A stretch of 64,000 nt of DNA from Bradyrhizobium diazoefficiens (GCF_018129965.1 NZ_JAFCKW010000009.1:62001-126000), one strand, 5' to 3'. Shown: positions 8,402-17,244, numbered from the stretch's first letter. The notes: generated from the letters alone by a model not told the origin. Program-made: numbers and translations.

Positions 8402-9940
8402 ATGATCGATAGGCTGAAAATAGAAGAGAACGCTGCGAAGCCCGCTCCCTCATGCACGCTCGTCATTTTTGGGATCACGGGCGACCTGGTCCACCGACTC
8501 TTGATGCCGGCGTTCTACAATTTGGCGCGGTGGAAGTGCTTGCCTGCTGATTTCGCCATCGTCGGCGTAGGCCGCAGCGAAATCAGTGTCGAGCAACTCC
8601 GGAATGATTTTTCGCAGGCGTTGCAGCGGTACACAGCAGCTAAGGCGGAAGAAGCCAGGCTCGACGCTTTCGACCAGAACGCCTGGGAAAGTGTCATTCA
8701 TCGGTTGGCCTATGTGAGGGGTCACGTCGACGATCCCGCGATCTATCAGAACCTGTTTCAATGCCTCAACAAACTGAAGCCCGATACGGGAGGCAATGTC
8801 CTGTTCTATTTGGCCGTGGCGCCGCAATTCTTCGCGCCCATTGTGCAGCGGATCGGCGAGGCGGGTCTTGCAAGGGAAGGGGAGGGGGCATGGCGGCGGA
8901 TCGTCATCGAAAAACCGTTCGGACGCGATCTCGTTTCGGCAAAGGCGCTCAACCGGACCACTCTGCAGGTCTTCCGCGAGGATCAGATTTTTCGGATGGA
9001 TCATTTCCTGGGCAAGGAGACGGTCCAGAACATCCTGGCCTTCCGGTTCGGCAACGGCTTGTTCGAACCGTTGTGGAACAGGGATCGAATCGACCACGTC
9101 CAGATCACGGTTGCTGAGACAGTGGGAGTGGAGCGACGCGGCGCATTTTACGATGTACCGGGCGCGCTCCGCGACATGGTGCCCAACCATTTGATGCAAC
9201 TCTTCTCGATGGTGACAATGGAACCGCCAATCTCCTTCGGCGCGGATGCCGTGCGTGACAAGAAGCGGGAAGTGCTGATGGCCGTGCGCTCACTTTCGGA
9301 AAGCGACGCCGTCGAATATGCCGTGCGAGGCCAGTACGAGGGCGGGACGGTCGGCGGACGCGCGATGCGAAGCTATCGCGAAGAGTCCAATGTCGATCCC
9401 GCTTCCCGGACTGAAACTTATGCCGCGCTCCGGTTGGAGATCGACAACTGGCGCTGGGCCGGCGTTCCCTTCTACCTGCGTACCGGCAAAGCGATGAGGA
9501 CGCGCAGCACGGAGATCGCCATTCGATTCAAGGAGACGCCGCTGGCGATCTTCTTCGGTGCCGCCGTGAAGCAGTGCGTTCCCAATTGGCTCGTGCTGCA
9601 AATCCAGCCGAACGAAGGGATTTCGTTGCAGTTCGGAGCCAAGGGGCCAGGTCCTGACCTTAAGCTCAGTGCGGTCAAGATGGGTTTCCTTTACAAGGAC
9701 TATTTCAGCACATCCCCAAGCACGGGCTACGAGACGCTGATCTACGACGCCATGCTTGGCGATGCGACGCAGTTTCAGCGCGCCGACAACATCGAGGCAG
9801 GCTGGCGACTGATACAGCCCCTGCTCGATGCCTGGGCAGATGGCCAATCCATCTTCGCCTCCTATCCGGCTGGGAGCGCTGGCCGGCGCGAGGCCGAGAG
9901 TCTACTCGCTCGCGACGGCCGAGCCTGGCGGCCGACTTGA
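8402..9940 (+). CDS. zwf: Glucose-6-phosphate 1-dehydrogenase
   Basis: Oxidises glucose-6-phosphate to 6-phosphogluconolactone, producing NAD(P)H. 512 residues, normal length. The N-terminal coenzyme motif is FGITGDLVHRLLMPAFYNL; the family usually has GASGDL, so the third position is a modest variant. The active-site signature RMDHFLGKE with its catalytic His is near residue 200, and EKPFGRDL precedes it. C-terminal WAGVPFYLRTGKAM is the second conserved block. No 6-phosphogluconolactonase gene is adjacent. Together with tal and gnd it would feed reductant to NAD(P)H-using systems such as the reductase encoded next. Confidence 0.96.
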   Translation: MIDRLKIEENAAKPAPSCTLVIFGITGDLVHRLLMPAFYNLARWKCLPADFAIVGVGRSEISVEQLRNDFSQALQRYTAAKAEEARLDAFDQNAWESVIHRLAYVRGHVDDPAIYQNLFQCLNKLKPDTGGNVLFYLAVAPQFFAPIVQRIGEAGLAREGEGAWRRIVIEKPFGRDLVSAKALNRTTLQVFREDQIFRMDHFLGKETVQNILAFRFGNGLFEPLWNRDRIDHVQITVAETVGVERRGAFYDVPGALRDMVPNHLMQLFSMVTMEPPISFGADAVRDKKREVLMAVRSLSESDAVEYAVRGQYEGGTVGGRAMRSYREESNVDPASRTETYAALRLEIDNWRWAGVPFYLRTGKAMRTRSTEIAIRFKETPLAIFFGAAVKQCVPNWLVLQIQPNEGISLQFGAKGPGPDLKLSAVKMGFLYKDYFSTSPSTGYETLIYDAMLGDATQFQRADNIEAGWRLIQPLLDAWADGQSIFASYPAGSAGRREAESLLARDGRAWRPT

Positions 9941-10153
9941 ATCTCAATGGAATTCGTGATGTGCAATGATCAGGAATCTGCAGCGGGGGACGTGAGCTTG
10001 GTACGTTTTGCGAAGGTTACGCAGATTGGCGATTTGCAAGCGAGTTTCGGCCTTTTCAGGAAGGTGACAAGAAGCTCACCAGGATAACAAACTCTCGGGG
10101 TCGCTTTCTGCCAGGTGATGCTCTCTGATAACAGGAATTCGGGAGGCTCTTTC

Positions 10154-12157
10154 GTGCCGTTCGTATCTCAACGTAGCTCTCCATGGGTGGCCCTGATCGT
10201 GGCAGCCCTCTTCATGAGCCTGTCCGCATACCGCGCCAATGCTCAGATGGAAGGAGGGCACGAGTCACATCATCCAAATGCGTCTGCACCGACGACTCCT
10301 GCCGCGCCAAACAGCATGGGATCGCCGCCTGTCTCTGCCATGCCTGGAATGGGCCCGCCGAGCGGAGGCATGGGAGAAATGGGGGGCGCATCGTCAGGCG
10401 GCATGGGCGAGATGGGCGGAATGATGGGGGGCCGTCCGCGCAAGGAGTTCTATCCGTCGCTGATGGACATGCCGAGCCTCTCCGCCGAGCAGCGCCAGCG
10501 CATCGAGTCGCAAGCGCGCGCGGCGCTCAATACCGCCACCGAAGAGATCGCCAGCGCTGAAGCGGCGCTTCGCCAGGCGAATGCGAGGGCTGATTCCATT
10601 GGCGCGGAGGAGGCCACCTCGCGGCTTCGGGATGCGCTCAACCAGGCGAAGAGCGCGGCAACCACGCTTCGGGCGCTTTCAGAAGGGAAGCCCCCACAGC
10701 AGATCGCGCTGGAATGGTTCAGGACGCAATTGAACCTTCCCGCCCTGACAGCTTCGAGCGATGCGGGGCTTGGATTGTCGTGGTTTCATGTCGTCACAAT
10801 GGCGGTGCTGGCGACGTTCACCGTGGCCATGGTCCTCGTGTACGTCCTGCGTCTGCGTCGTGCCAACGCGTTGGTGCAAAGATTGACGAGCGCGCCCGCT
10901 GTCGCCATGGCAGCTGGCAGAGTGGCTACTCCGGCGCCGCCAAGTGCGCCGCCGCCCGCCACGCCACCTCCTGCCGCATCTCCGGGTACGCCTCCATCGA
11001 CCCGGGCGGGTGAAGCTGCCCCGCCAAGCTCGGCGGCAGCCGTAGCAAGTCCTGCCACCGCAAGCGGCCCATGGAAAGGCAAACTACAGGTCGCCGGCAT
11101 TTTTCGCGAAACGAACGACGTCAAAACCTTTCGGCTCAAGAGTCCCGATGGCGGCCCCATTCCCTTTACCTTCCTGCCGGGGCAGTTTCTCACCTATTCC
11201 GCCGAGATCGATGGCAAGCTCGTGCGGCGCTCCTATACAATTGCGTCCTCGGCGGCACAGACTGCCTATGTGGAAACGACCATCAAGCGGGAGGAGCCCG
11301 GCATCTTCTCCGATTACATGCATGACAAGGTCAAGCAAGGCGATCTGATCGAAGTTACTGCGCCCTTTGGCGCCTTTACCTTCAGAGGCCAGGAAGCCGA
11401 CAGCGTCGTCCTGATCGGTGGCGGCGTTGGAATCACCCCTTTGATGGCTGCCATACGCTATCTGTTCGATACCGCCTGGCGGGGCGACATCTTTCTGGTC
11501 TATGGCGCCCAGACCACCGAACACTTCATCTTTCGCGACGAGCTCGAGTATCTGCAACGCCGCATGCCGAACCTGCACGTGATCGCGACCATGGCGCGTG
11601 CAGAGGGCACCTCCTGGATGGGACCGCAGGGTCACGTGACCAAGGAGCTCCTGAGCCAATCGGTTCCAGATATCCAAAAGCGGCGCGTCCACCTCTGCGG
11701 CCCGCCCGGCATGATGGAGGCCATGAAGAAGCTCCTCGCGACGGTCGGGGTGCCGTCCGACCAGGTGAAGACCGAGGCGTTCGGACCGGCGCGCGGCGCC
11801 GTGCCCCCACCCGGTGTGACGCAGGTGCTTACGGCCGAGCGGGCCGGTCCTGCGGCGGCGGGTGCGCCGCCTGCCGCGCCTGCCATTGGACCGGCAACGG
11901 CAACCATTCGGTTTGCCAAGGCCAACAAGATCGCGGCCCTGCCGCCCGACAAGACAGTGCTCGAGGTCGCCGAATCCCTAGGCGTCCCGATCGATTATGC
12001 CTGCCGCGTCGGGGTTTGCGGGACCTGCAAGACGAAACTCCTCGACGGCCAGGTGACGATGGAGGTCGAGGACGCCCTGACACCCGAGGACAAATCCCAG
12101 AACATCATTCTCGCCTGCCAAGCCAAATCCGTCGGCAATCTGGTTGTCGAGGCCTGA
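10154..12157 (+). CDS. Membrane-anchored FAD/NAD(P)H and 2Fe-2S reductase with Met-rich periplasmic head
   Basis: Predicted electron-transfer protein of 667 residues with an unusual domain order. Residues 1-31 are a signal peptide (ending near YRANAQ). Residues 32-95 are rich in His, Met and Gly with repeats of GGMGEMGG. Residues about 105-195 are helical with LSAEQRQRIESQ, Spy-like. One transmembrane helix follows near 208-232 (VVTMAVLATFTVAMVLVYVL), then a Pro/Ala linker to about 305. The C-terminal cytoplasmic part is a ferredoxin reductase: FAD motif RRSYTIAS near 357, NAD motif IGGGVGITPLMAAI near 420, and a plant-type 2Fe-2S domain CRVGVCGTC...C near 615-655. The GTG at 10154 is chosen because GGGAGG lies seven bases upstream and it gives a normal signal peptide. 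One base separates it from the haem protein gene. Confidence 0.85.
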   Translation: MPFVSQRSSPWVALIVAALFMSLSAYRANAQMEGGHESHHPNASAPTTPAAPNSMGSPPVSAMPGMGPPSGGMGEMGGASSGGMGEMGGMMGGRPRKEFYPSLMDMPSLSAEQRQRIESQARAALNTATEEIASAEAALRQANARADSIGAEEATSRLRDALNQAKSAATTLRALSEGKPPQQIALEWFRTQLNLPALTASSDAGLGLSWFHVVTMAVLATFTVAMVLVYVLRLRRANALVQRLTSAPAVAMAAGRVATPAPPSAPPPATPPPAASPGTPPSTRAGEAAPPSSAAAVASPATASGPWKGKLQVAGIFRETNDVKTFRLKSPDGGPIPFTFLPGQFLTYSAEIDGKLVRRSYTIASSAAQTAYVETTIKREEPGIFSDYMHDKVKQGDLIEVTAPFGAFTFRGQEADSVVLIGGGVGITPLMAAIRYLFDTAWRGDIFLVYGAQTTEHFIFRDELEYLQRRMPNLHVIATMARAEGTSWMGPQGHVTKELLSQSVPDIQKRRVHLCGPPGMMEAMKKLLATVGVPSDQVKTEAFGPARGAVPPPGVTQVLTAERAGPAAAGAPPAAPAIGPATATIRFAKANKIAALPPDKTVLEVAESLGVPIDYACRVGVCGTCKTKLLDGQVTMEVEDALTPEDKSQNIILACQAKSVGNLVVEA

Positions 12158-12158
12158 G

Positions 12159-12866
12159 ATGAATCAGACCGAACGGCAGATCGCCGAGGCTGTACTCTCT
12201 GTCATCCTCTTCCTCGTGCCGGCATTCTTGTTCCACACCGCGCCGCGCTTTGCCGGAAGCCTGACAGGCTTTGTGCTCGGGGTGGCCGCTGCCAGCTTGA
12301 TGGTTTCGCTTTTGATCTACCCGCTGGTCAAATATACGGGCTGGCTCAAGCGTTGGGTGACCCGGATCGTGTCACTACGCACCCTATTGACGTTTCACGT
12401 CTATGCCGGTGTCTTCGGCGCGTTTCTGGCCGTCCTGCACACCGGCCACAAATACCAGAGCCAACTCGGAATCGCGCTTCTCGTCGCGATGTTGATCGTG
12501 GTGGCGACCGGGTTCGTAGGCCGATATTACCTGCCGCAGACGTCTCTTGAGCTGAAGGAGGCGGAGTCGCACCTGGCCACCCTTCGCGGGACCTACAATC
12601 AGGCAGCGGAAGCGCTTGCCGATCGCCAGGCCCTTGAGGACGCCGCTGCCGCCAATATCAGCGCGCCAGCCCTGCAGAACGTCTCGATGCTGCAGGTCGT
12701 TGAAGGTATCGCCGATCTCGAATATGCCATCGGCTCACGCGAGATCTTGAAGAGGGTGTCGATGCGCTGGATCGTGGCGCACGTCGTGGCCGCAATCCTC
12801 ATGTACACCTTGCTAGCCCTGCACATCGCAGGAGAAATTTACTACGGGCTACGGTGGCTGTCGTGA
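12159..12866 (+). CDS. Integral membrane b-type haem protein, ferric reductase/NOX-like core
   Basis: 235 residues with about five transmembrane segments (near 11-28, 36-58, 78-95, 103-121 and 204-226) and a charged helical loop at about 128-200. Two helices carry histidine pairs 14 apart, H80/H94 and H208/H222 (H-x13-H). This is the signature by which ferric reductases, NADPH oxidases and related b-cytochromes hold two stacked haems across the membrane. It lacks its own flavin domain; the partner encoded one base upstream supplies FAD, NAD-binding and 2Fe-2S parts. Its end overlaps the multihaem cytochrome gene by four bases. I infer electron passage from cytoplasmic NAD(P)H to the periplasm. 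The acceptor is unknown. Confidence 0.75.
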   Translation: MNQTERQIAEAVLSVILFLVPAFLFHTAPRFAGSLTGFVLGVAAASLMVSLLIYPLVKYTGWLKRWVTRIVSLRTLLTFHVYAGVFGAFLAVLHTGHKYQSQLGIALLVAMLIVVATGFVGRYYLPQTSLELKEAESHLATLRGTYNQAAEALADRQALEDAAAANISAPALQNVSMLQVVEGIADLEYAIGSREILKRVSMRWIVAHVVAAILMYTLLALHIAGEIYYGLRWLS

Positions 12867-13633
12867 AGCCGCTCAATGCATTTTACCTTCTGCTAATCGT
12901 CGCAGGCCTGCTTGCCGGCGGCACGGCCATTGCGATGCTCTATCGCACCGGATCGGCATCGATTCCGGGATGGCAAGAAACCTTCCAGCCCGGTCCCCTC
13001 TCCAAGGAGCATGCGTTCTTGAGCGGCAAGTGCGAAGCGTGTCATACGCCTGCGCGCGGTGTTGAAGCTCAGACCTGCATCGAATGCCACGCCAACGCCG
13101 CCGTGGATCTGGCCAAGCAGCCGACTGCCTTCCACGCCACGGTCCAGGATTGCCGCGGCTGCCATAGCGAACATGAAGCGGCCGGCCGACCGACCCGAAT
13201 GGATCACGCGAGCCTTGTGCGAATCGGCTCGCACCTTACGAGCGGAGCGGCGGGTCATGCGGGAGCGACCCGGCAGATGGTCAAGGACATGGCGGATTTT
13301 CTCGGCGTCTCGGTGTCACCTGGGGCGGAGCGAAGTGCTCTTAATTGTGCCAGCTGCCACAGCAATCAGGACCCGCATCAGGAGCTGTTCGGGCGCAATT
13401 GCGCAAGCTGCCATGATACCGAGACTTGGCGGGTCGCTTCGTTTCTGCATCCCTCTCCCGCGTCAAAGATCTGTGCGCAATGCCATCAGGCTCCGCCGAG
13501 CCATTTCACCGAACACTTTGCGGTCGGTTCGATGGGTGGACACGGAAGCACGCAGATCAATCAATGCTTCCAATGCCACAAGACGAACTCGTTCAAGGAC
13601 CGCAAGGAAGGAGCTGGTGTCGGCATGCACTGA
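12863..13633 (+). CDS. Seven-haem membrane-anchored cytochrome c
   Basis: 256 residues. One N-terminal membrane segment (LLLIVAGLLAGGTAIAML) without a clear cleavage site probably anchors it with its bulk in the periplasm. Seven CxxCH motifs are present: CEACH, CIECH, CRGCH, CASCH, CASCH, CAQCH and CFQCH, resembling class III/cytochrome c3-like folds. The GTG at 12863 overlaps the previous stop and aligns with the start of the paralogue at 50129; a GTG three codons earlier is the alternative. Position and overlap make it the likely periplasmic electron carrier of the reductase/haem-b unit. A paralogue of almost equal length and the same haem count lies at 50129. Confidence 0.88.
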   Translation: MKPLNAFYLLLIVAGLLAGGTAIAMLYRTGSASIPGWQETFQPGPLSKEHAFLSGKCEACHTPARGVEAQTCIECHANAAVDLAKQPTAFHATVQDCRGCHSEHEAAGRPTRMDHASLVRIGSHLTSGAAGHAGATRQMVKDMADFLGVSVSPGAERSALNCASCHSNQDPHQELFGRNCASCHDTETWRVASFLHPSPASKICAQCHQAPPSHFTEHFAVGSMGGHGSTQINQCFQCHKTNSFKDRKEGAGVGMH

Positions 13634-13800
13634 CGTCTTCAGATTGGTAAGCTGGCCTCCGCTTACGCGGCGCCAACACACTCACAGCCCAGCGGCACCA
13701 ACGACCCAGATCAACAGGACGATTGACGACGGATGGCCGGCATGACGTCGACGACGCCCATAGGATTGTCCGCTGGAATGCACCACGGGAGGACGAAAGC

Positions 13801-14295
13801 GTGTCCTCGACCAAGAGCATGACCGAGAAGCGCTACAGCGAAGCGATCGATCGCCTCACGTGGGAAATCACGGCGATTCACGCCCATTTGGAGGAGATCC
13901 AGCGAGTTTGGGCACGAGTGCTCGGGATCAGCAGATCTCAATGGATGATCCTGATGGCGATTTCCGATCTGGATGACGGGAGCGGCGTCCCGGTTAAGAC
14001 GGTTGCGAAGATTTTGCATGTGGATGGGTCCTTTGCTACAACCCAATCCAATCTGCTCGAAAAGATCAAGCTGGTGCGACGACGACCTTGTCGAATGGAC
14101 GGCCGAGTCGTCCGGCTCTTTTTGTCAGACAGAGCGCTCAAGCTGCCGGCTCGCGAGAGCGAACGGAATCAAGCCGTCACCGATTCCGTGTTCACGGACT
14201 TTGAAGAGGCCGAGCTCAACAAACTTATCGCCCAACTGACACTACTCGAACGGCGGCTCAAGACGGCAAAGCTAAGAGTGACGCTCGAGTTGTAA
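13801..14295 (+). CDS. MarR-family transcriptional regulator
   Basis: 164 residues. Winged-helix DNA-binding region: ISRSQWMILMAIS, then VKTVAKILHVDGSFATTQSNLLEK as recognition helix and KLVRRRPCRMDGRVVRLFLSD as the wing. Dimerisation helices lie at both ends. The GTG at 13801 follows GGGAGGA by seven bases. It follows the multihaem cytochrome gene by 167 bases in the same direction, so it may control the preceding electron-transfer unit; this is inference from position. The ligand is unknown. A degraded paralogue is at 16330-16540. Confidence 0.85.
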   Translation: MSSTKSMTEKRYSEAIDRLTWEITAIHAHLEEIQRVWARVLGISRSQWMILMAISDLDDGSGVPVKTVAKILHVDGSFATTQSNLLEKIKLVRRRPCRMDGRVVRLFLSDRALKLPARESERNQAVTDSVFTDFEEAELNKLIAQLTLLERRLKTAKLRVTLEL

Positions 14296-14507
14296 GCCTC
14301 GACTTCTCGCCACGAGGACGGTCAAGTCAAGGAAAGGAACGGGCTGTTCTCGTCAAGCAATTGCGGCAGGCCGCTATAGAGGCAACCTCAGAAGCCGCTC
14401 AGGTCATGCTGGAGAGCGATGGTGCTCTTGTATGCCTATATGCCAAGCCGAGACCGCTTCCGTGCTCATCACCTGAACGCCGTTGTCTCCCGCTCCTCAA
14501 GGTCAGA
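14296..14507. other. Intergenic interval between convergent genes
   Basis: Lies between the ends of the MarR gene and the acyltransferase gene. I see no gene and no strong hairpin followed by a T-run. Confidence 0.5.
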
Positions 14508-15689
14508 CTAAAGCACCCGCTTCGCTCCCGGGATTGTTCGCAAGGCCGCCGTTAGACCCCAGCTCAACAAAACCGTGGACACGAATGCGATCAGGGCCTT
14601 GGCGATCGCGGGGACATCGAAGTTAAACAGCCAGTATTGGATCCAGAGCACGATCGGGTAGTGGACTAGAAACATGCCATAGGCATGTGCCTGCATCCAA
14701 TCTAGCACGCTAAAGCCCGAGCGTTTAAACCTCAGAAAGTAGCCGAAGATCGCAAATAGAATGGCCGCACTGAACGTCACAAAGAACAGGCCATAGCTCG
14801 CCTCATACCAATCCGGCAGCCATACCGGATTTTGCAGGATTTCACGCTTGACGTAAATAAGCACCCACAACAGACAGTAGGCGACGAGCGCTGCGACGAT
14901 CCAGCTCCAACCGCTTTTAGCGAGCCGGCCATCCGCACTTAGCAGACCGCGATCGAGAGTCGCGGCGCCCACGCCTGCCCCGATAAGGAAGTAGGTAGGA
15001 TATAGTAGAACGCGGCTGGCCTGCAGCGAGAGCGGTCCAATCTCAAACCAGCGTCCCGCTCCAAAATAGACCCGCATCGGAATGTAGACGACCGCCGTAA
15101 CAGCAAGCACCAGAATGAATAATTCGGTCGGTCGCCCATAGCCGCGCACAGCCAAACGATTGATAGGATCGAGCAGTTTAGGTGAGAGATGAAACAGGAG
15201 GCAGGCTGCCAAGTCAAAAACGAGCAGCACCCAGATGAACCAGATCGGTCCGCTTGGCCAAGGCCCGACCGTGATTGTCTTCCACCAGAACATAAGAAAG
15301 CTCGCGTCTGGGCGCTGGCGCAGTTCGATCGCGTAGTACGCAACCGGAATGATGGTGAGCACGCCGATCACAAACGGCAAGCCAAGCCGAAATAGGCGCT
15401 CACGCAGAAAGACTTGCAGCTCTTTGTGCGCGAGGCTCGGCCAGACGAACAAGCCTGACAGGAAAAAGAACGTCGCCATGAAGAAGCTGTCTGTGGCGAG
15501 CACGACCATATCAAAGCCGATCCACGACTTAGGGTCGGTATGACCGAAATAGGTGTAGGCAATCACGGAGTGGTGCAGAAGCACCATCAGCATCAGGAAC
15601 GTGCGCGCGCGATCCAGCGCAACATCGCGTGACTTATCGGTCGCGGCCGGCACATTCGCAACCACCGCTGCATGGAAGCTCGTTCTCAT
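14508..15689 (-). CDS. Acyltransferase 3 family membrane protein
   Basis: 393 residues with about ten hydrophobic helices, probably transferring acyl groups to a sugar or glucan at the inner membrane. The N-terminal DVALDRARTFLMLMVLLHHSVIAY carries the family's R/D-rich start and an early His (the presumed catalytic His). Later blocks are FFLSGLFVWPSL, FLRERLFRLGLPF and the C-terminal AYGMFLVHYPIVLWIQ. The ATG at 15689 has GGGAG six bases upstream; the open frame runs further but reads as non-coding. A perfect FixK-type dyad lies 126 bases upstream. The substrate cannot be read from sequence. Confidence 0.85.
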   Translation of the reverse strand: MRTSFHAAVVANVPAATDKSRDVALDRARTFLMLMVLLHHSVIAYTYFGHTDPKSWIGFDMVVLATDSFFMATFFFLSGLFVWPSLAHKELQVFLRERLFRLGLPFVIGVLTIIPVAYYAIELRQRPDASFLMFWWKTITVGPWPSGPIWFIWVLLVFDLAACLLFHLSPKLLDPINRLAVRGYGRPTELFILVLAVTAVVYIPMRVYFGAGRWFEIGPLSLQASRVLLYPTYFLIGAGVGAATLDRGLLSADGRLAKSGWSWIVAALVAYCLLWVLIYVKREILQNPVWLPDWYEASYGLFFVTFSAAILFAIFGYFLRFKRSGFSVLDWMQAHAYGMFLVHYPIVLWIQYWLFNFDVPAIAKALIAFVSTVLLSWGLTAALRTIPGAKRVL

Positions 15690-15815
15690 GCGTGCGCTCC
15701 CGGCCAACTGGCGATCATGAAAAGCCGACGGCGTGACCCTGATCTTGTAGTACCCCAACCGATCGCGGTTGCGATCGCGAATAATTTTAGGATATCTCCC
15801 CCCGCTTGCAACCGC

Positions 15816-15829
15816 TTGATGCAGATCAA
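15816..15829 (-). promoter_or_regulatory. FixK/FNR-type box before acyltransferase gene
   Basis: TTGATGCAGATCAA, exact TTGAT-N4-ATCAA. It lies 126 bases upstream of the minus-strand acyltransferase start, farther than most others in the window, so a long leader would be needed. Confidence 0.65.
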
Positions 15830-16268
15830 GATTCGAGGACAACAAGATCGTGCCTACTGTCCCCGAACGGGCGGCTTTCGAGATTTCAGACCCGCCACAG
15901 AATCACCGAGAGAGTGTCGGTGTTTGCGTACGAGCGCCCCTCCTTCGGCTGTCAGACTGATCGGCGTGTTGGTTGGTTTTACGGGACTCGTGACAGATGA
16001 TCGGTCGCTAGACGTCCTAAATTCCTCCACCGGTCTACGGCGTCAAAGCGCACGTGGGTGACGTCTCAGGTGGGGCGTCTCTATGGAAGGCCTCGGCTCG
16101 CGTCGGCCTCGCGATACGCGCAACGGAATCAGCGATGCGACCCGAACGCCCTTGAGATCGGCAATCGGTCGTCGCTAGACGCAATGCTGCGATCCAGAAA
16201 CAATTGATACGCGTAAACATCAGCAGCAATCCCAGCACGGCCGCGACAGTCCCTCGACTCGGCGTCGG

Positions 16269-16316
16269 AGTCTTCTCGACAAGCGTCCGCAGGTTCATCA
16301 TGTCGTCGGTCATCGG
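16269..16316 (-). mobile_element. IS256-family transposase N-terminal remnant
   Basis: The minus strand encodes MTDDMMNLRTLVEKTP, which matches from memory the first residues of an IS256-family transposase common in rhizobia. After about 16 codons the similarity stops and the frame runs into unrelated sequence. No inverted repeats or further transposase blocks were found, so this is at most a scrap left by deletion. A database comparison would settle the identity. Confidence 0.5.
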
Positions 16317-16329
16317 TGGTTTCTCAAAT

Positions 16330-16540
16330 CGGGTTGAGCGTCGCGACCCAAACCTTACCGACGAATCATCGGTGGCCACCTGCCAAGCAGCTAGGCCGTG
16401 GGAGCGAGCAGCAGCAAGCTGCCGCCGATATCTTTTTCGCGGGCTTTGAGGGCGACGAGCTCAATGAATTTATCACCCGCCTGACATAGGTGAGACGGCG
16501 GATCGAGAAGGCCCGGTTAAGAGTGGCGCTTGAGTTATGA
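16330..16540 (+). pseudogene. Degraded MarR-family regulator (3' part)
   Basis: Translation gives VERRDP then LTDES, and after a frame change AKQLGRGSEQQQAAADIF, FAGFEGDELNEFITRLT, an in-frame TAG, then VRRRIEKARLRVALEL and TGA. This parallels the C-terminal half of the intact MarR protein at 13801 (DFEEAELNKLIAQLT, ERRLKTAKLRVTLEL). At least one frameshift and one stop make it non-functional. The 5' half is missing, replaced by the IS256-like scrap on the other strand. Confidence 0.7.
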
Positions 16541-16650
16541 GCCCCTCGTCTCCGCCGCCATCAGTTGTGAAGGCCTTCATCTCCAGCCCCGCAAGCTTCG
16601 CAGGGCTGCCGCAATACCGGGCGCGGCTCCTGAGTACCTGCGACGTTTGA

Positions 16651-17244
16651 TCATTCTGTGGTCGGTCCAGACCCGCCGGATCCGGGAACGGCGATACCGC
16701 GCGCGTGCGGCCAGACCAGGTGGTCGACCTGCCACCTCAAACCCTTCAATCTCATCTCGAATTCGATATTCGGATATTGCGGCTCGTTCATCCTCAGTGT
16801 CACTAAGAAGCGCGTCGGGGTCCGGAAGAACGCGTAGTTCGTTGCCTCCCACAACGTGCTCGATCGGCCCGATCTTCGTGCGTCCGAATACCAGGCGATG
16901 AGTCCGGACGGCGAGATGACGCGCTCGGCTACGGGATCGAACACATATGGACTTAAGGCCAGCGCGAAAGCGGCGCCAATCGCTTCCGGCCCGCTTGCGC
17001 CATAGGCGTGCGTTGCGAGTGACGTCGTAACGTCCGCTTTCAACTGGGTCCGAACGCTCGGCCAGTCGATCAGTTCTGCAACGACGCGGGTATCGCTGGC
17101 TTCCAGTGCCCGATCAAGCCGATACAGGGTCACATACGGATAAAATAGATAACTGGCGAGCAAAGCGCCGAAAACAACATATGCCACCGTGCGGCGGCGA
17201 ATGTGATGCTGCGCCGCTATCACCTCGGTCTCCAGGTATGCCAT
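16651..17244 (-). CDS. DUF2939 domain membrane-anchored protein
   Basis: 197 residues with one N-terminal membrane helix (TVAYVVFGALLASYLFYPYV). It is followed at once by the DUF2939 signature TLYRLDRALEASDTRVVAELIDWPSVRTQLKAD. The remainder is probably exposed to the periplasm. The ATG at 17244 has GGGAGA upstream. Function is unknown for the family. A FixK-type box lies 81 bases upstream. Confidence 0.8.
   Translation of the reverse strand: MAYLETEVIAAQHHIRRRTVAYVVFGALLASYLFYPYVTLYRLDRALEASDTRVVAELIDWPSVRTQLKADVTTSLATHAYGASGPEAIGAAFALALSPYVFDPVAERVISPSGLIAWYSDARRSGRSSTLWEATNYAFFRTPTRFLVTLRMNEPQYPNIEFEMRLKGLRWQVDHLVWPHARGIAVPGSGGSGPTTE

Larger units (their letters stand above)
15830..16650. 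other. Degenerate intergenic zone with gene scraps
   Basis: About 820 bases without an intact gene. It holds an IS256-type transposase N-terminal scrap (16269-16316) and a ruined MarR gene (16330-16540). The rest shows no feature I can identify. Confidence 0.6.

Noticed and set aside
10026..10039. TTGGCGATTTGCAA as a FixK-type box before the reductase operon
   Set aside because: The fourth base is G rather than A or C and it lies 114 bases from the start; too weak to list beside the other boxes.
16035..16379. Minus-strand 114-codon frame as a real gene
   Set aside because: Only 16 codons resemble a transposase start; the remainder is unrelated and antisense to the MarR remnant.
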